64,000 bases of DNA from Sphingobium sp. C100 (GTDB taxonomy: Bacteria; Pseudomonadota; Alphaproteobacteria; Sphingomonadales; Sphingomonadaceae), in contig NZ_AYOY01000187.1 in the NCBI RefSeq assembly GCF_000508185.1, forward strand, positions 1 to 64,000. The letters run 5' to 3'. The translations under genes were made by a program, and so were the position numbers. Below, in pieces: positions 28,042 through 36,822 of the stretch. The notes under the pieces were generated by a model. The model saw nothing but the letters and a program-made list of their open reading frames with translations, was not told the origin of the DNA and ran no database searches. Every line of letters starts with the position of its first letter. Position 1 is the first letter of the stretch.

Positions 28042-28214
28042 TTTGCCATCGGTTCAAGGGTGACGGGGACAACATCATCGATGCTGAAAGGCAGTGTCCG
28101 GTATCGCATTCCGTCAGTCGTGCCTGCTGCCTGTGCCTGCATGGGCAGGGGGCGCGCGGCGGCTGCGACCAGCAGTGGTTTCAGACGTATTCCGGCTCGG
28201 GACAGCATGGTCAT
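28038..28214 (-). CDS. 58-residue ORF coupled between GH31 and mutarotase genes, function unknown
   Basis: This short frame starts at an ATG overlapping the GH31 stop (ATGA) and ends at a TGA overlapping the mutarotase start (ATGA), so it exactly fills the gap. The product has a basic, hydrophobic N terminus (LSRAGIRLKPLLVAAAARP) like a weak signal or anchor, and a C-terminal part ending LPFSIDDVVPVTLEPMAK. I do not recognise the family. It could be a true small protein, a translational relay, or the fused ends of a larger deleted gene. The double coupling is what the sequence shows; the rest is open. Confidence 0.5.
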   Translation of the reverse strand: MTMLSRAGIRLKPLLVAAAARPLPMQAQAAGTTDGMRYRTLPFSIDDVVPVTLEPMAK

Positions 28215-31081
28215 GGGCGCTCGACGGTCCTTGCGGCGCCGTCATAGCTGATCTCGGCGTCATAGCTCATGTCATCCGTCACCGGCTTGCCGGCGCTGAC
28301 CCATTTGACGCGAATCTTGCGGGTGGCTGGCATGTCGTGCCAAGCTTGGCCTTCCCTGGCGCCAAATGATATGCGGCCGCTTTTGTCATCGTAGCGGATG
28401 GGAATGCGGCTGTACCGCCCCTGCTTATATTGCTCGCTTCGCCCGTCATCCTCATAGAGTGAGAACTGGCCGTCGGCGCCGGTATAGATGACGATGGTCA
28501 AGGGGGCGTCGGGCGTCTGGTCGACATATTGCATGACCGGTCCCATCGGCACGATCGCGCCTGCGCGCACGAACAGCGGCATACGGTCCAAGGGCGCGGC
28601 GACATCTGCGGTCGTGCCGCCACGATAGGTTTTGCCCGTGGAAAAATCGTACCAGTTGCCGGTGCCGGGCAAATAGACTTTGCGCGAGCGTGCCCGATAT
28701 TCGGTGATCGGCGCGACCAGGAAAGCGTCGCCGAACAGATATTCGTCTGGCAGGTCGCGCGCGGCCCTGTCTTGCGGGAAATCGGCGGCGAGGGTCCGAA
28801 TGATGCTGCCGTCGCGCATATAGGTATCGGCGGCGAGTGTGTAGATATAGGGCATCAGGCGATAGCGCAGGCGGTCATACCACAGCATCGACGCCCGCAT
28901 CGGCGACCCTTCCGGGCTGATCTCGTAAATTTCACGATAGGGATATTCGCCATGGCTGCGGAACAGGGGGCTGAAGGCGCCGAATTGGAACCAGCGAAGG
29001 TTCAGTTCGCGCCATTCGTCCAGATCCGCCGCTGAGGGCGTCTTGCTGGCATAGCGATCCTCCAGCGCAAAACCGCCAATGTCATGCGTCCAGTTGGGCA
29101 GGCCCGACATGGATGCGTTGACGCCCGCCGAAATCTGGGCCTTCAGGTCGAACCAGCGCGATGCGACATCGCCCGACCAGACGGCCGACCCATAGCGTTG
29201 CAGCCCGCCAAAGCCCGAGCGGGTCAACAGGAAGGGACGAACGTCAGGCTTGTACTGCGTCCATCCTTCGTAAAAGGCGCGAGCATTCATCAACGGATAG
29301 CTGTTGAAATATTGCGCAGCAGGACCGATCGCGGTCGGCCCCATCGTGTCGATGCGTTCGTCGATTGAAAGGTTGGAATGCATATCGGGTTCGCTGGCGT
29401 CGGCCCACCACGCATCGATGCCGATGCTCGCCAGCTGCTTTTCGATCTGCTTCCAGAATATCGTGCGACCTTCGGAAGAATAGGGGTCGTAAAAGCTGTT
29501 GGCATAACCAGGCCCCACCCAATCCTTGTTCCCCTGCCTCAAATTACCCTGGTACACTGCGCCAGCCTTGGCCAGTTCCTTGTAATTCTCGGTCGTGGGG
29601 TAGAATTTCGGCCAGACCGAGATCATGAAATTGGTGTTGGCGGCATGGGCCGCATCGACCATGGCCTTGGGGTCGGGGAAGCGTGATGGGTCAAATGCAT
29701 GGCTGCCCCATTCCGGGTCGCGCCAATAACGCCAGTCGAGCACGATATTGTCGAGCGGTATGTCAAGCTGGCGATATTTCGCCACCACGTCGGTGAGTTC
29801 CTTGGCGGTTTCGTAGCGCTGGCGCGATTGCCAGAAGCCATAGGCCCATTTGGGCAGCATCTGCGCCTTGCCCGTAAGTTGGCGATAGCCCGCGATCGAC
29901 CCGTCAATGGTCCCGCCGGCGATGAACCAATAGTTTTTGGCCTGGCCCACATCGCTGGAGAACCAGATGGAGTGACGATCGGCGTCGGGTAGCGGGTCAT
30001 TGTGAAAGAGCGCCATATAGCCGGCATTGGGCTCCCATTCGATCCGCATTTTTGCAGGCTTCCCCGCCGTCAGCGGCACTTCGAAGTTTGCATACCAGGG
30101 ATTCCAGTTTTGCCGCCAGCGGTCCAGGACCAGCTTGTCGTCGACATAGACTTTAAAATAGCTCGATCCATATAGCTGGAACTTGTGCATACCCGTGGCG
30201 GTGGGCTGGACGTCGCCAGTCCAGATGACCGTCTGTTTCTGGGTTGCGTTGCCCGCCGTATTCTGACCGCCGGTCGCGGCTTCGGTCTTCGCCTTGGCAG
30301 CATCCGGCCAGTTTTTCTGATCGCGGATATATTGATAATCGATGATCTTTTCGCGGCGCGTGACGACGCGCTTGCCATCGAGATAATAATCGGCCTGCCA
30401 ACCCGGCTGGCCGCCGCTCGTCACCTTCAACCCGTCGCCCACCGGCGCATAGGGCGCGGGATTGCCGAAGCGCGTGATGCTATTATTGTCCCACAATAGC
30501 CCATAGCCGCGCGTCGACACCAGAAACGGGACGGCGATGTCCATGTTATGCTGGGCAAGTTCCACATCTTCGCCATTATAGTCCATCTGGGCGTTCTGAT
30601 GCTGGCCAAGGCCATAAATCCCTTCATCCGTGCCGCGATTGAACTGCTGCGAGACGGTGACGAATTTCTGGCCGCCCGCTGTTGTCGGGGAAAAGGCGGT
30701 GGGGCCTGATTCGCTCAGCAACGGCTTGCCCGTCAGGTCGAGAAAACGCACTTGCCCCGTGTCAAGGTCGATGTCGGCCGTCGCCTTGGCGGCCTTGACC
30801 ATCACATGACCGTCCTGCCGGGTGACGGTGTAGCCGTCCGCCTTCGGCGGTGTCGGGGCCATGAGGCTCTGTGCAATCGTAGAGTGCGCTCCGTCACGCG
30901 GCATGGCGACAACATGGAAGATATGATCGCCATGGACCGTCACTTCGACCCGCGAAGACGGGCCACTGTGCGGCATCACCGCCACGCCGCCCTCGATCTT
31001 TGTAAACGGACCGTCCTGCGCCAATGCCGGCATCGAAAGGAGAAGAGCGCCGGTCGATACCAGCAAAGGCAGAGATTTCAT
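28211..31081 (-). CDS. Secreted GH31 glycoside hydrolase with PA14 domain, probable alpha-xylosidase
   Basis: The 956-residue protein has a signal peptide (MKSLPLLVSTGALLLSMPALAQ), a GH31 N-terminal beta domain, and an inserted PA14 domain at about residues 250-400 (VIWTGDVQPTATGMHKFQLYG, then KVYVDDKLVLDRW). The catalytic barrel has the nucleophile Asp in WWADASEPDMHSN and the acid/base Asp in AVWSGDVASRW. The WADASEPD form and the PA14 insertion are as in xyloglucan-active alpha-xylosidases such as Cellvibrio Xyl31A. AAGGGGAC precedes the ATG at 31081; the longer frame is rejected. It lies 17 bp after the GH35 gene in the same operon. Confidence 0.9.
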   Translation of the reverse strand: MKSLPLLVSTGALLLSMPALAQDGPFTKIEGGVAVMPHSGPSSRVEVTVHGDHIFHVVAMPRDGAHSTIAQSLMAPTPPKADGYTVTRQDGHVMVKAAKATADIDLDTGQVRFLDLTGKPLLSESGPTAFSPTTAGGQKFVTVSQQFNRGTDEGIYGLGQHQNAQMDYNGEDVELAQHNMDIAVPFLVSTRGYGLLWDNNSITRFGNPAPYAPVGDGLKVTSGGQPGWQADYYLDGKRVVTRREKIIDYQYIRDQKNWPDAAKAKTEAATGGQNTAGNATQKQTVIWTGDVQPTATGMHKFQLYGSSYFKVYVDDKLVLDRWRQNWNPWYANFEVPLTAGKPAKMRIEWEPNAGYMALFHNDPLPDADRHSIWFSSDVGQAKNYWFIAGGTIDGSIAGYRQLTGKAQMLPKWAYGFWQSRQRYETAKELTDVVAKYRQLDIPLDNIVLDWRYWRDPEWGSHAFDPSRFPDPKAMVDAAHAANTNFMISVWPKFYPTTENYKELAKAGAVYQGNLRQGNKDWVGPGYANSFYDPYSSEGRTIFWKQIEKQLASIGIDAWWADASEPDMHSNLSIDERIDTMGPTAIGPAAQYFNSYPLMNARAFYEGWTQYKPDVRPFLLTRSGFGGLQRYGSAVWSGDVASRWFDLKAQISAGVNASMSGLPNWTHDIGGFALEDRYASKTPSAADLDEWRELNLRWFQFGAFSPLFRSHGEYPYREIYEISPEGSPMRASMLWYDRLRYRLMPYIYTLAADTYMRDGSIIRTLAADFPQDRAARDLPDEYLFGDAFLVAPITEYRARSRKVYLPGTGNWYDFSTGKTYRGGTTADVAAPLDRMPLFVRAGAIVPMGPVMQYVDQTPDAPLTIVIYTGADGQFSLYEDDGRSEQYKQGRYSRIPIRYDDKSGRISFGAREGQAWHDMPATRKIRVKWVSAGKPVTDDMSYDAEISYDGAARTVERP

Positions 31082-31098
31082 GATGGCGTCCCCTTGGT

Positions 31099-32730
31099 TC
31101 AGCGGTAATGGCTCATGGTGATTTTCAGCACCTGGGGCAGGTCGGTAAGATTCAGGCCGTAATCGGTCTGATCGCCGTTCCACAGGCGGCTCATGACCCA
31201 ACGGCCATTTTCGAACCGTCCCTCTTCAGCGCGCAACATGATGCCGTTGGGCGGCGAACCGGGCGCAGGTTCAAAGTTCACGCGGACATGATCGCCCACC
31301 AGCAGGAACTCATCGGGCGAAAGCTGGATGACGGCAAATCCGCCGACCGGCTCGTCAGCGGTTGGCGTCGGTTCGGGATTGAACATCGTCCACTCCTTCA
31401 TCCCGAACTGCCATTGGCCCCATTCGCCGCTGATCTTCCAATTGCCCATGATGGTCGAAATGCTGGACCCGTCATCGGGCTTGGCGCCGCCCCACGTCGG
31501 ATGCGTATAGGCGAGGCGCGCCCAATCCCGCATGATGGAGTCCAGCATTTCATAGGGTAGGGCAAAGGCGCCGATGACCTTGTCATCCAAAGCCTTGGCG
31601 CCCAGCGGATAATTATAATAGCCGCTGCGATCCATGCCGAACGGAGCAAAGCCGATCGCGCCGCGGCCGATCGCCGGATAAAAATAGCGGGCGAACAGCC
31701 TCGCATTGCCGATTTCAGGCACCATCAGCGGATTGTCGGCGCGCGCATATTTGTCGAGATATTGGATGACGTTGGCGCTCTTGCCATCATAGATGTCGGG
31801 CGCTTGCAGTTCGAGCGAGGGCGCGCCAGCCTTCCAGATGTCCAACACGTCCTGCTGCGGACCGCCGCTGGCCACGCCGGTCGGATCGGGAACATTGGAC
31901 GGCCCCGCCAGCGATGCGTTCACATACATGGGCAGCGGCTTGATCGCCTTGCCCGCTTTGGCGATCGCCTCGACATAAATGGCGGTGTACCAGGTGTTGA
32001 AGGCGCGGTCGGCTTGCGCTCCGAAGGCTTGCGACCAGGTTCCACGCTTGCCCGTCGCCTTGGCGAGGGCCGGCGGTATGGGCTGCGCGAAGAGGCGATT
32101 GCCTTCGGCGCCATAGTCGCGCGGCACGCGATAGCTGCCGGTCTCATTTTCCACTTGCACCATGATAACGGTGTTTTGCGCGTCATGGTCGCGCAAATAT
32201 TCCATCATCTTGACAAATGCCCGTCTGTCTGCGGCCAGCGTCTGTTCGCCATGAGCGCTCAGCACGCCATGATCCTCGCCGGTCCTGGTCTTCAGTCGCG
32301 GGAAACGCTTGCTGTCCAGCTTCACCCAATCGGGGGTATAGGCGTAACCGGTGTTCTTCCAGGTGCCGAACCAGAGCAGCACCAATCGCTTTTCATGCGC
32401 GCGCGCTTGATCGAGCAGCGTCTGGAGATAGGAGAAGTCGAATGCGCCCTCGACCGGTTCGACCTGTTGCCAGGCGACCGGAATCTCGAGGGTATTCGCA
32501 TGCATCTGGTCAAGCACTGGCCAGATCGTATGAAGAAAATCCGGATAATTGACGGCATTGTTGGCCTGCGCGCCAAGCATCAGGAACGGCGCGCCGTCCA
32601 CCATCAGGGCGTGGCGCCCATTACGGCTTTCGATCTTGGGCAGGGGCTTTGCCGCATCGCTCTCTTGGGCGTGAATCGGGGCGGATAGCAGCAGGCCCAT
32701 CGTCGCCAAAAGATATCGGTAATGCTTCAT
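31099..32730 (-). CDS. Secreted GH35 family beta-galactosidase (DUF5597-containing)
   Basis: The 543-residue protein has a signal peptide (MKHYRYLLATMGLLLSAPIHAQ). The TIM barrel has the likely acid/base Glu in MVQVENETGSY and the likely nucleophile Glu in MVPEIGNARLF. A C-terminal beta domain of the DUF5597 type ends in MSHYR. The organisation matches GH35 enzymes that remove beta-1,2-galactose from xyloglucan oligosaccharides. GGGAGAGG lies just before the ATG. It is the first gene of the minus-strand operon GH35-GH31-58 aa ORF-mutarotase. Confidence 0.87.
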   Translation of the reverse strand: MKHYRYLLATMGLLLSAPIHAQESDAAKPLPKIESRNGRHALMVDGAPFLMLGAQANNAVNYPDFLHTIWPVLDQMHANTLEIPVAWQQVEPVEGAFDFSYLQTLLDQARAHEKRLVLLWFGTWKNTGYAYTPDWVKLDSKRFPRLKTRTGEDHGVLSAHGEQTLAADRRAFVKMMEYLRDHDAQNTVIMVQVENETGSYRVPRDYGAEGNRLFAQPIPPALAKATGKRGTWSQAFGAQADRAFNTWYTAIYVEAIAKAGKAIKPLPMYVNASLAGPSNVPDPTGVASGGPQQDVLDIWKAGAPSLELQAPDIYDGKSANVIQYLDKYARADNPLMVPEIGNARLFARYFYPAIGRGAIGFAPFGMDRSGYYNYPLGAKALDDKVIGAFALPYEMLDSIMRDWARLAYTHPTWGGAKPDDGSSISTIMGNWKISGEWGQWQFGMKEWTMFNPEPTPTADEPVGGFAVIQLSPDEFLLVGDHVRVNFEPAPGSPPNGIMLRAEEGRFENGRWVMSRLWNGDQTDYGLNLTDLPQVLKITMSHYR

Positions 32731-33068
32731 GCCTCTCCCTTAGTGGCTATCAGGTTTTTGCGCGCGCGCCCTGTCGGGCGACGAGGACAAGCTGAAACGC
32801 TTGCCTGCGATCAACGGACAGGCCCTGTCATACTCGAATTTTTCTTTAAGAAAAGAATTTTGCACCAGCAAAAACAACAGCCGGCCGCGGCCCGGATTGA
32901 TGCCGCTCCCCCGGCGATGAAACCGGAAGTCGCCTTGCAATATGAAAACATATTTGCAAATATGCCATTCAATCTGTTTCGGGCTCGGACACTCGGCCTG
33001 GAATGGGACTGACGAAATGGACTGTCCTACAACGATAACACGGATATGGCGAAGGGACGCGAGAGAGA
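32731..33068. promoter_or_regulatory. Divergent regulatory region between GH35 and GH29 genes
   Basis: This 338-bp region serves both operons. It contains a perfect 16-bp palindrome CATATTTGCAAATATG at 32949-32964, embedded in the 32940-32965 element that resembles the one upstream of the TonB receptor. An AT-rich tract lies at 32835-32875. No coding frame with supporting features is present. Confidence 0.55.
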
Positions 33069-34616
33069 ATGGGCGGCTACAGCAAAAGGGATATTTTGGG
33101 CGTCTCGGCGGCAGCCTTGGGGCTGAGCGTGGCCGCGCGGGCGCAGGACGGTTCCGATGGGCGGCAGAGCCCCGGCGTGTCTATTCCCACGGGGCGCTAC
33201 GACGCCAGCATTTCGTCGCTCCAAGCCTATCGGACGCCCGACTGGTTCCGCGATGCAAAGTTCGGCATCTGGTCGCATTGGGGGCCGCAATCCGTGCCGC
33301 GCCAGGGGGATTGGTATGCGCGCTTCATGTATGTTCCCGGCCATCCCCATTATGACCATCATGTAAAGGCCTACGGCCATCCGTCAGAATTCGGATACAA
33401 GGACGTCATTCCGCTGTGGAAGGCGGAAAAGTTCGATCCCGACCTGTTGATGAGCAAATATGTCGCCGCCGGTGCGAAATATTTCGTGTCGATGGGTGTC
33501 CATCACGACAATTTCGACCTTTGGAAATCCTCCAGCCATCGCTGGAATGCCGCAGCCATGGGGCCAAAGCGCGACATCGTAGGGGATTGGCAAAAAGCGG
33601 CCCGCGCGCACGGCTTGAAGTTCGGCGTGTCCGAACATCTCGGCGCCAGCTATACCTGGTGGTATCCCAATCATCTCTACGATCAGTTCTGGCCCAAGCT
33701 GGGCCTGGCCTATGACGGCGCAGATCCGGAATTCGCCGATCTATATCATGATAATCGGGATGAGCCTTTCCGTAATTCCGGCGAGAGCTGGTACACGAAG
33801 AAGGCCGCGTTTCACCGTCTGTGGTTCGATCGTATCCGCGATCTGGTCGATCATTACGACGTCGACCTTCTCTATTCGGACGGGGGCTTGCCCTTTGGTG
33901 ATGTGGGACGATCGCTCGTCGCGCATCTTTATAATCGCTGCATCGCTCGATCGGGCAAGGCTGACGCTGTCTACACCTGCAAGGATTCAGGATCGGGCGA
34001 ATATCACCCCGCATTCGTGCAGGATGTGGAGCGTGGCGTTCTCAAGGGGATCAATGCCAGGCCTTGGCAGACGGACACTTCGAACGGCGACTGGTTCTAC
34101 AGCGACAATTTCGAGTATAAGACCGCGTCGCAAATATTGACCATGATGGCTGATATCGTCAGCAAGAACGGCAATATGCTGCTCAACGTCGTGCAATATC
34201 CCGACGGCAGCCTGCCACCTCAATCCGAAACGCTGCTTGCAGACCTTGCCGCATGGATGAAGATCAATGCGCCCGCTATCCACGGGACGCGCCCGTGGAC
34301 GATATTCGGTGAAGGTCCGACCGAAACGGCGGCCGGCATGTTTCAGGAAAAGAGCGACTATACCGCGAAGGACATCCGCTTCACGACGAAGGGCGACGCG
34401 CTTTTTGCCATTACGTTGGGGGAACCGTCGGGTCAGATCGCCATCGTATCGCTGGCCAGCGGCAACCCGAACGAGCCGCGCGCCGTGCGTCGCGTGCGTC
34501 TGCTGGGACACCGCGGCGACCTGATATTCCGACAAGGGGATCAGGCGCTGATGGTCGACCTGCCGTCGCAATTGCCGACGCGGCATGCCTCCGTTCTTGA
34601 AATCCACTTTGCCTGA
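33069..34616 (+). CDS. Exported GH29 alpha-L-fucosidase
   Basis: The 515-residue protein starts with MGGYSKRDILGVSAAALGLSV, a signal peptide of Tat-like design but with Lys-Arg rather than Arg-Arg. GH29 motifs follow: WFRDAKFGIWSHWGP, YVPGHPHYDHH, FVSMGVHHDNFDLW, and DLLYSDGGLPFG with the catalytic nucleophile Asp. A C-terminal beta domain is present. The enzyme would release terminal alpha-L-fucose. Some relatives of fucosidases act on alpha-L-galactosides, which would fit the L-galactonate-type genes nearby. GAGAGAG precedes the start. GH42 follows 42 bp downstream. Confidence 0.9.
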   Translation: MGGYSKRDILGVSAAALGLSVAARAQDGSDGRQSPGVSIPTGRYDASISSLQAYRTPDWFRDAKFGIWSHWGPQSVPRQGDWYARFMYVPGHPHYDHHVKAYGHPSEFGYKDVIPLWKAEKFDPDLLMSKYVAAGAKYFVSMGVHHDNFDLWKSSSHRWNAAAMGPKRDIVGDWQKAARAHGLKFGVSEHLGASYTWWYPNHLYDQFWPKLGLAYDGADPEFADLYHDNRDEPFRNSGESWYTKKAAFHRLWFDRIRDLVDHYDVDLLYSDGGLPFGDVGRSLVAHLYNRCIARSGKADAVYTCKDSGSGEYHPAFVQDVERGVLKGINARPWQTDTSNGDWFYSDNFEYKTASQILTMMADIVSKNGNMLLNVVQYPDGSLPPQSETLLADLAAWMKINAPAIHGTRPWTIFGEGPTETAAGMFQEKSDYTAKDIRFTTKGDALFAITLGEPSGQIAIVSLASGNPNEPRAVRRVRLLGHRGDLIFRQGDQALMVDLPSQLPTRHASVLEIHFA

Positions 34617-34658
34617 TCACGTTCGCGATCCTCTTCAATCCCGTCAACGGACTGGAAA

Positions 34659-36749
34659 ATGATGTCACTTTACTCGCTCCGCTCGGGCCGCCTCGCCCGG
34701 TTCGCCCTCGCTATCGGTCTTGCGGCTGGCCTTCCCGCTATTGTCGCGCCGACCCAAGCCATGGCGCAAAGTGCCGCCGGTCATCCCGACTGGCCGGGCA
34801 AGGGCGATATCTTTGTTGGCGCCTGCTATCAGCCGGTCGATCGGTCGCCCGAGCAGATCAGGCAGGACATAGCGATCATGAAAGCCGCCGGCTTCAACAT
34901 GGTTCGTATGGGCGATCTGTCGTGGGATTCCTTTGAACCCGAAGAGGGGCGCTTCACGTTCGAATGGTTCGACGATGTCATAGCGCAGATGCACGCGGCA
35001 GGGATCAAAGTGGTCGTCGACATCCCCGGCCAGCCTGCACCGATCTGGATGCACAAGACCTATCCGGGCGTGAATCTGGTCAATCAGGATGGCGCGAAGC
35101 TCAACGCTGCGAGCCGCTATTGGGACAATATCAGCGATCCCGACTATCGCCGCCTGGCCAAGCGCCTGGCAGAAAAGATGATGCAGCGCTACGCCCATAA
35201 CCCCGCCGTTATCGCGCTGGGCTATGACAATGAAATCGGCAACGGGCATATGTCCTATTCCGAAGCCGACCGCCTCCGCTTCGTTGAATGGCTGAAGCAG
35301 CGTTACGGATCGATCGAGGCGTTGAACAAGGCCTGGGCTACGCAACGCTGGTCGCGCCGGATCAACAATTGGGATCAGGTCGATCTGCCCTATAATAAGG
35401 GACCGGGGCCGAACGAACGCTATCTGGATTTGCATCGCTACTGGTCCGACGACACTGTCGGGGCGCTCAGAGATCTGGAGTCCGTGCGGAAGCGATATGC
35501 ACCCAACCTGCCGGTCGCCTCCAATTTCTGGCCGACGGCCTGGACCAAGGGTTTCGACTATTTGCGATCATGGGAAGGCATCTCCACCTATGGCGCGCAG
35601 GGCTTCTATCCGGGCGATCCCATGGGCGCTTCTTTCGAAGTGATGATGAACCGGGCAGGGCATGACACGCCGGTCTGGTTCAACGAATTCACGGCGGGCG
35701 GCGGGGGCTATTATGGTACGCCGGGGCGCTCGCGCATGTGGGCCTATTTCGGACTGTTGAACTATTCGCAGACTTTCCTCGCCTGGACATTCAATTCCCA
35801 CATCGGCGGTGAAGAGCAGGCCTTGTTCGGCCTGGTCGATCATGATGGACGCGCATCCTGGAAGGTGGACGAATTCGGCCGCATCGCGAGTGAGTTCAAA
35901 ACGCTCAAGTCCATGGGCTTCCCGCGCTACCGCGAGCCTGAGGTGGCCGTGCATTTCTCGTTCGATACGATGTGGCTGACCAGCCCGCCGCCAGGCCCCA
36001 ACACGATGCAGGAATATTTCAAAGGCAACTATACCGATCAGGTGAAAGAGGGCTTCAAGCCCCTCTATCAGGACAATGTCGATGCAGCGGTGATCGATGT
36101 CGGCCATGATGCGATCGACAAATATAAGCTTGTGATCCTGTCCAGCGCCTATCTGATGGACAAGCCGATGCGCGCCGCCATTCGCAACTATGTGTCAAAG
36201 GGCGGAACCGTCATCATGACGGGCTATTCCGACAAGGTCGATGTGACGGGCAAATGGTACGAAACGCCCTTGCCGGGCGATTTGACCGATGTGTTCGGCC
36301 TGCGGACGAACGAGTTTTATCGATCAGGGACGCCTCTGGTCGTGGATTTCGGCGGCCAGAAGCTGACGGGAACGGACGATTATTACGAGGTGCTTGAACC
36401 CAGCACTGCCAAGACGCTCGCGACGTTCGACAACACGCCCAGGAAGAGCCCGGCCATCACGACGAACAGGTTCGGAAAGGGCCAGGCAATCTACATCGCC
36501 ACAGCGCCGCAGTCAGCTTTGATGGGGCCGCTGATCCGGTCGCTCTATGAGCAGCTTGGGATCCAGCGCGGTCCGGTAACGCCGGAAGGTGTCACTGCGC
36601 GTGAAGTCGATGGGCGTACGCTTTACGTCAACACCACCGAAGCGCCTGTGACAGTGCGTTTCGCCGGAACCAGGCGCGGTTTCCTCACCCGGAAAAGCTA
36701 CACCGGCAGTATCGAGCTGTCCGGCTATGGCGTCGAACTGTTGCAATAA
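34659..36749 (+). CDS. Secreted GH42 beta-galactosidase
   Basis: The 696-residue protein has a signal peptide ending near AMAQ. GH42 features are VGACYQPVDRSPEQIRQD, NMVRMGDLSWDSFEPEEG, the acid/base Glu in LGYDNEIGNG and the nucleophile Glu in VWFNEFTAGGG. The trimerisation-type middle domain (residues about 420-610) and a C-terminal beta domain follow. Most GH42 enzymes are cytosolic, so the clear signal peptide is notable but is seen in similar loci. It presumably removes beta-linked galactose outside the cytoplasm together with the GH35. The second Met, one codon in, is an equally possible start. Confidence 0.9.
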   Translation: MMSLYSLRSGRLARFALAIGLAAGLPAIVAPTQAMAQSAAGHPDWPGKGDIFVGACYQPVDRSPEQIRQDIAIMKAAGFNMVRMGDLSWDSFEPEEGRFTFEWFDDVIAQMHAAGIKVVVDIPGQPAPIWMHKTYPGVNLVNQDGAKLNAASRYWDNISDPDYRRLAKRLAEKMMQRYAHNPAVIALGYDNEIGNGHMSYSEADRLRFVEWLKQRYGSIEALNKAWATQRWSRRINNWDQVDLPYNKGPGPNERYLDLHRYWSDDTVGALRDLESVRKRYAPNLPVASNFWPTAWTKGFDYLRSWEGISTYGAQGFYPGDPMGASFEVMMNRAGHDTPVWFNEFTAGGGGYYGTPGRSRMWAYFGLLNYSQTFLAWTFNSHIGGEEQALFGLVDHDGRASWKVDEFGRIASEFKTLKSMGFPRYREPEVAVHFSFDTMWLTSPPPGPNTMQEYFKGNYTDQVKEGFKPLYQDNVDAAVIDVGHDAIDKYKLVILSSAYLMDKPMRAAIRNYVSKGGTVIMTGYSDKVDVTGKWYETPLPGDLTDVFGLRTNEFYRSGTPLVVDFGGQKLTGTDDYYEVLEPSTAKTLATFDNTPRKSPAITTNRFGKGQAIYIATAPQSALMGPLIRSLYEQLGIQRGPVTPEGVTAREVDGRTLYVNTTEAPVTVRFAGTRRGFLTRKSYTGSIELSGYGVELLQ

Positions 36750-36822
36750 CGAATTGGAAAATTGACAGTCGGCGCTTCCCACATCATTGCTCCTGAAACC
36801 AGTTTTTGGCCGAGGAGATGTG

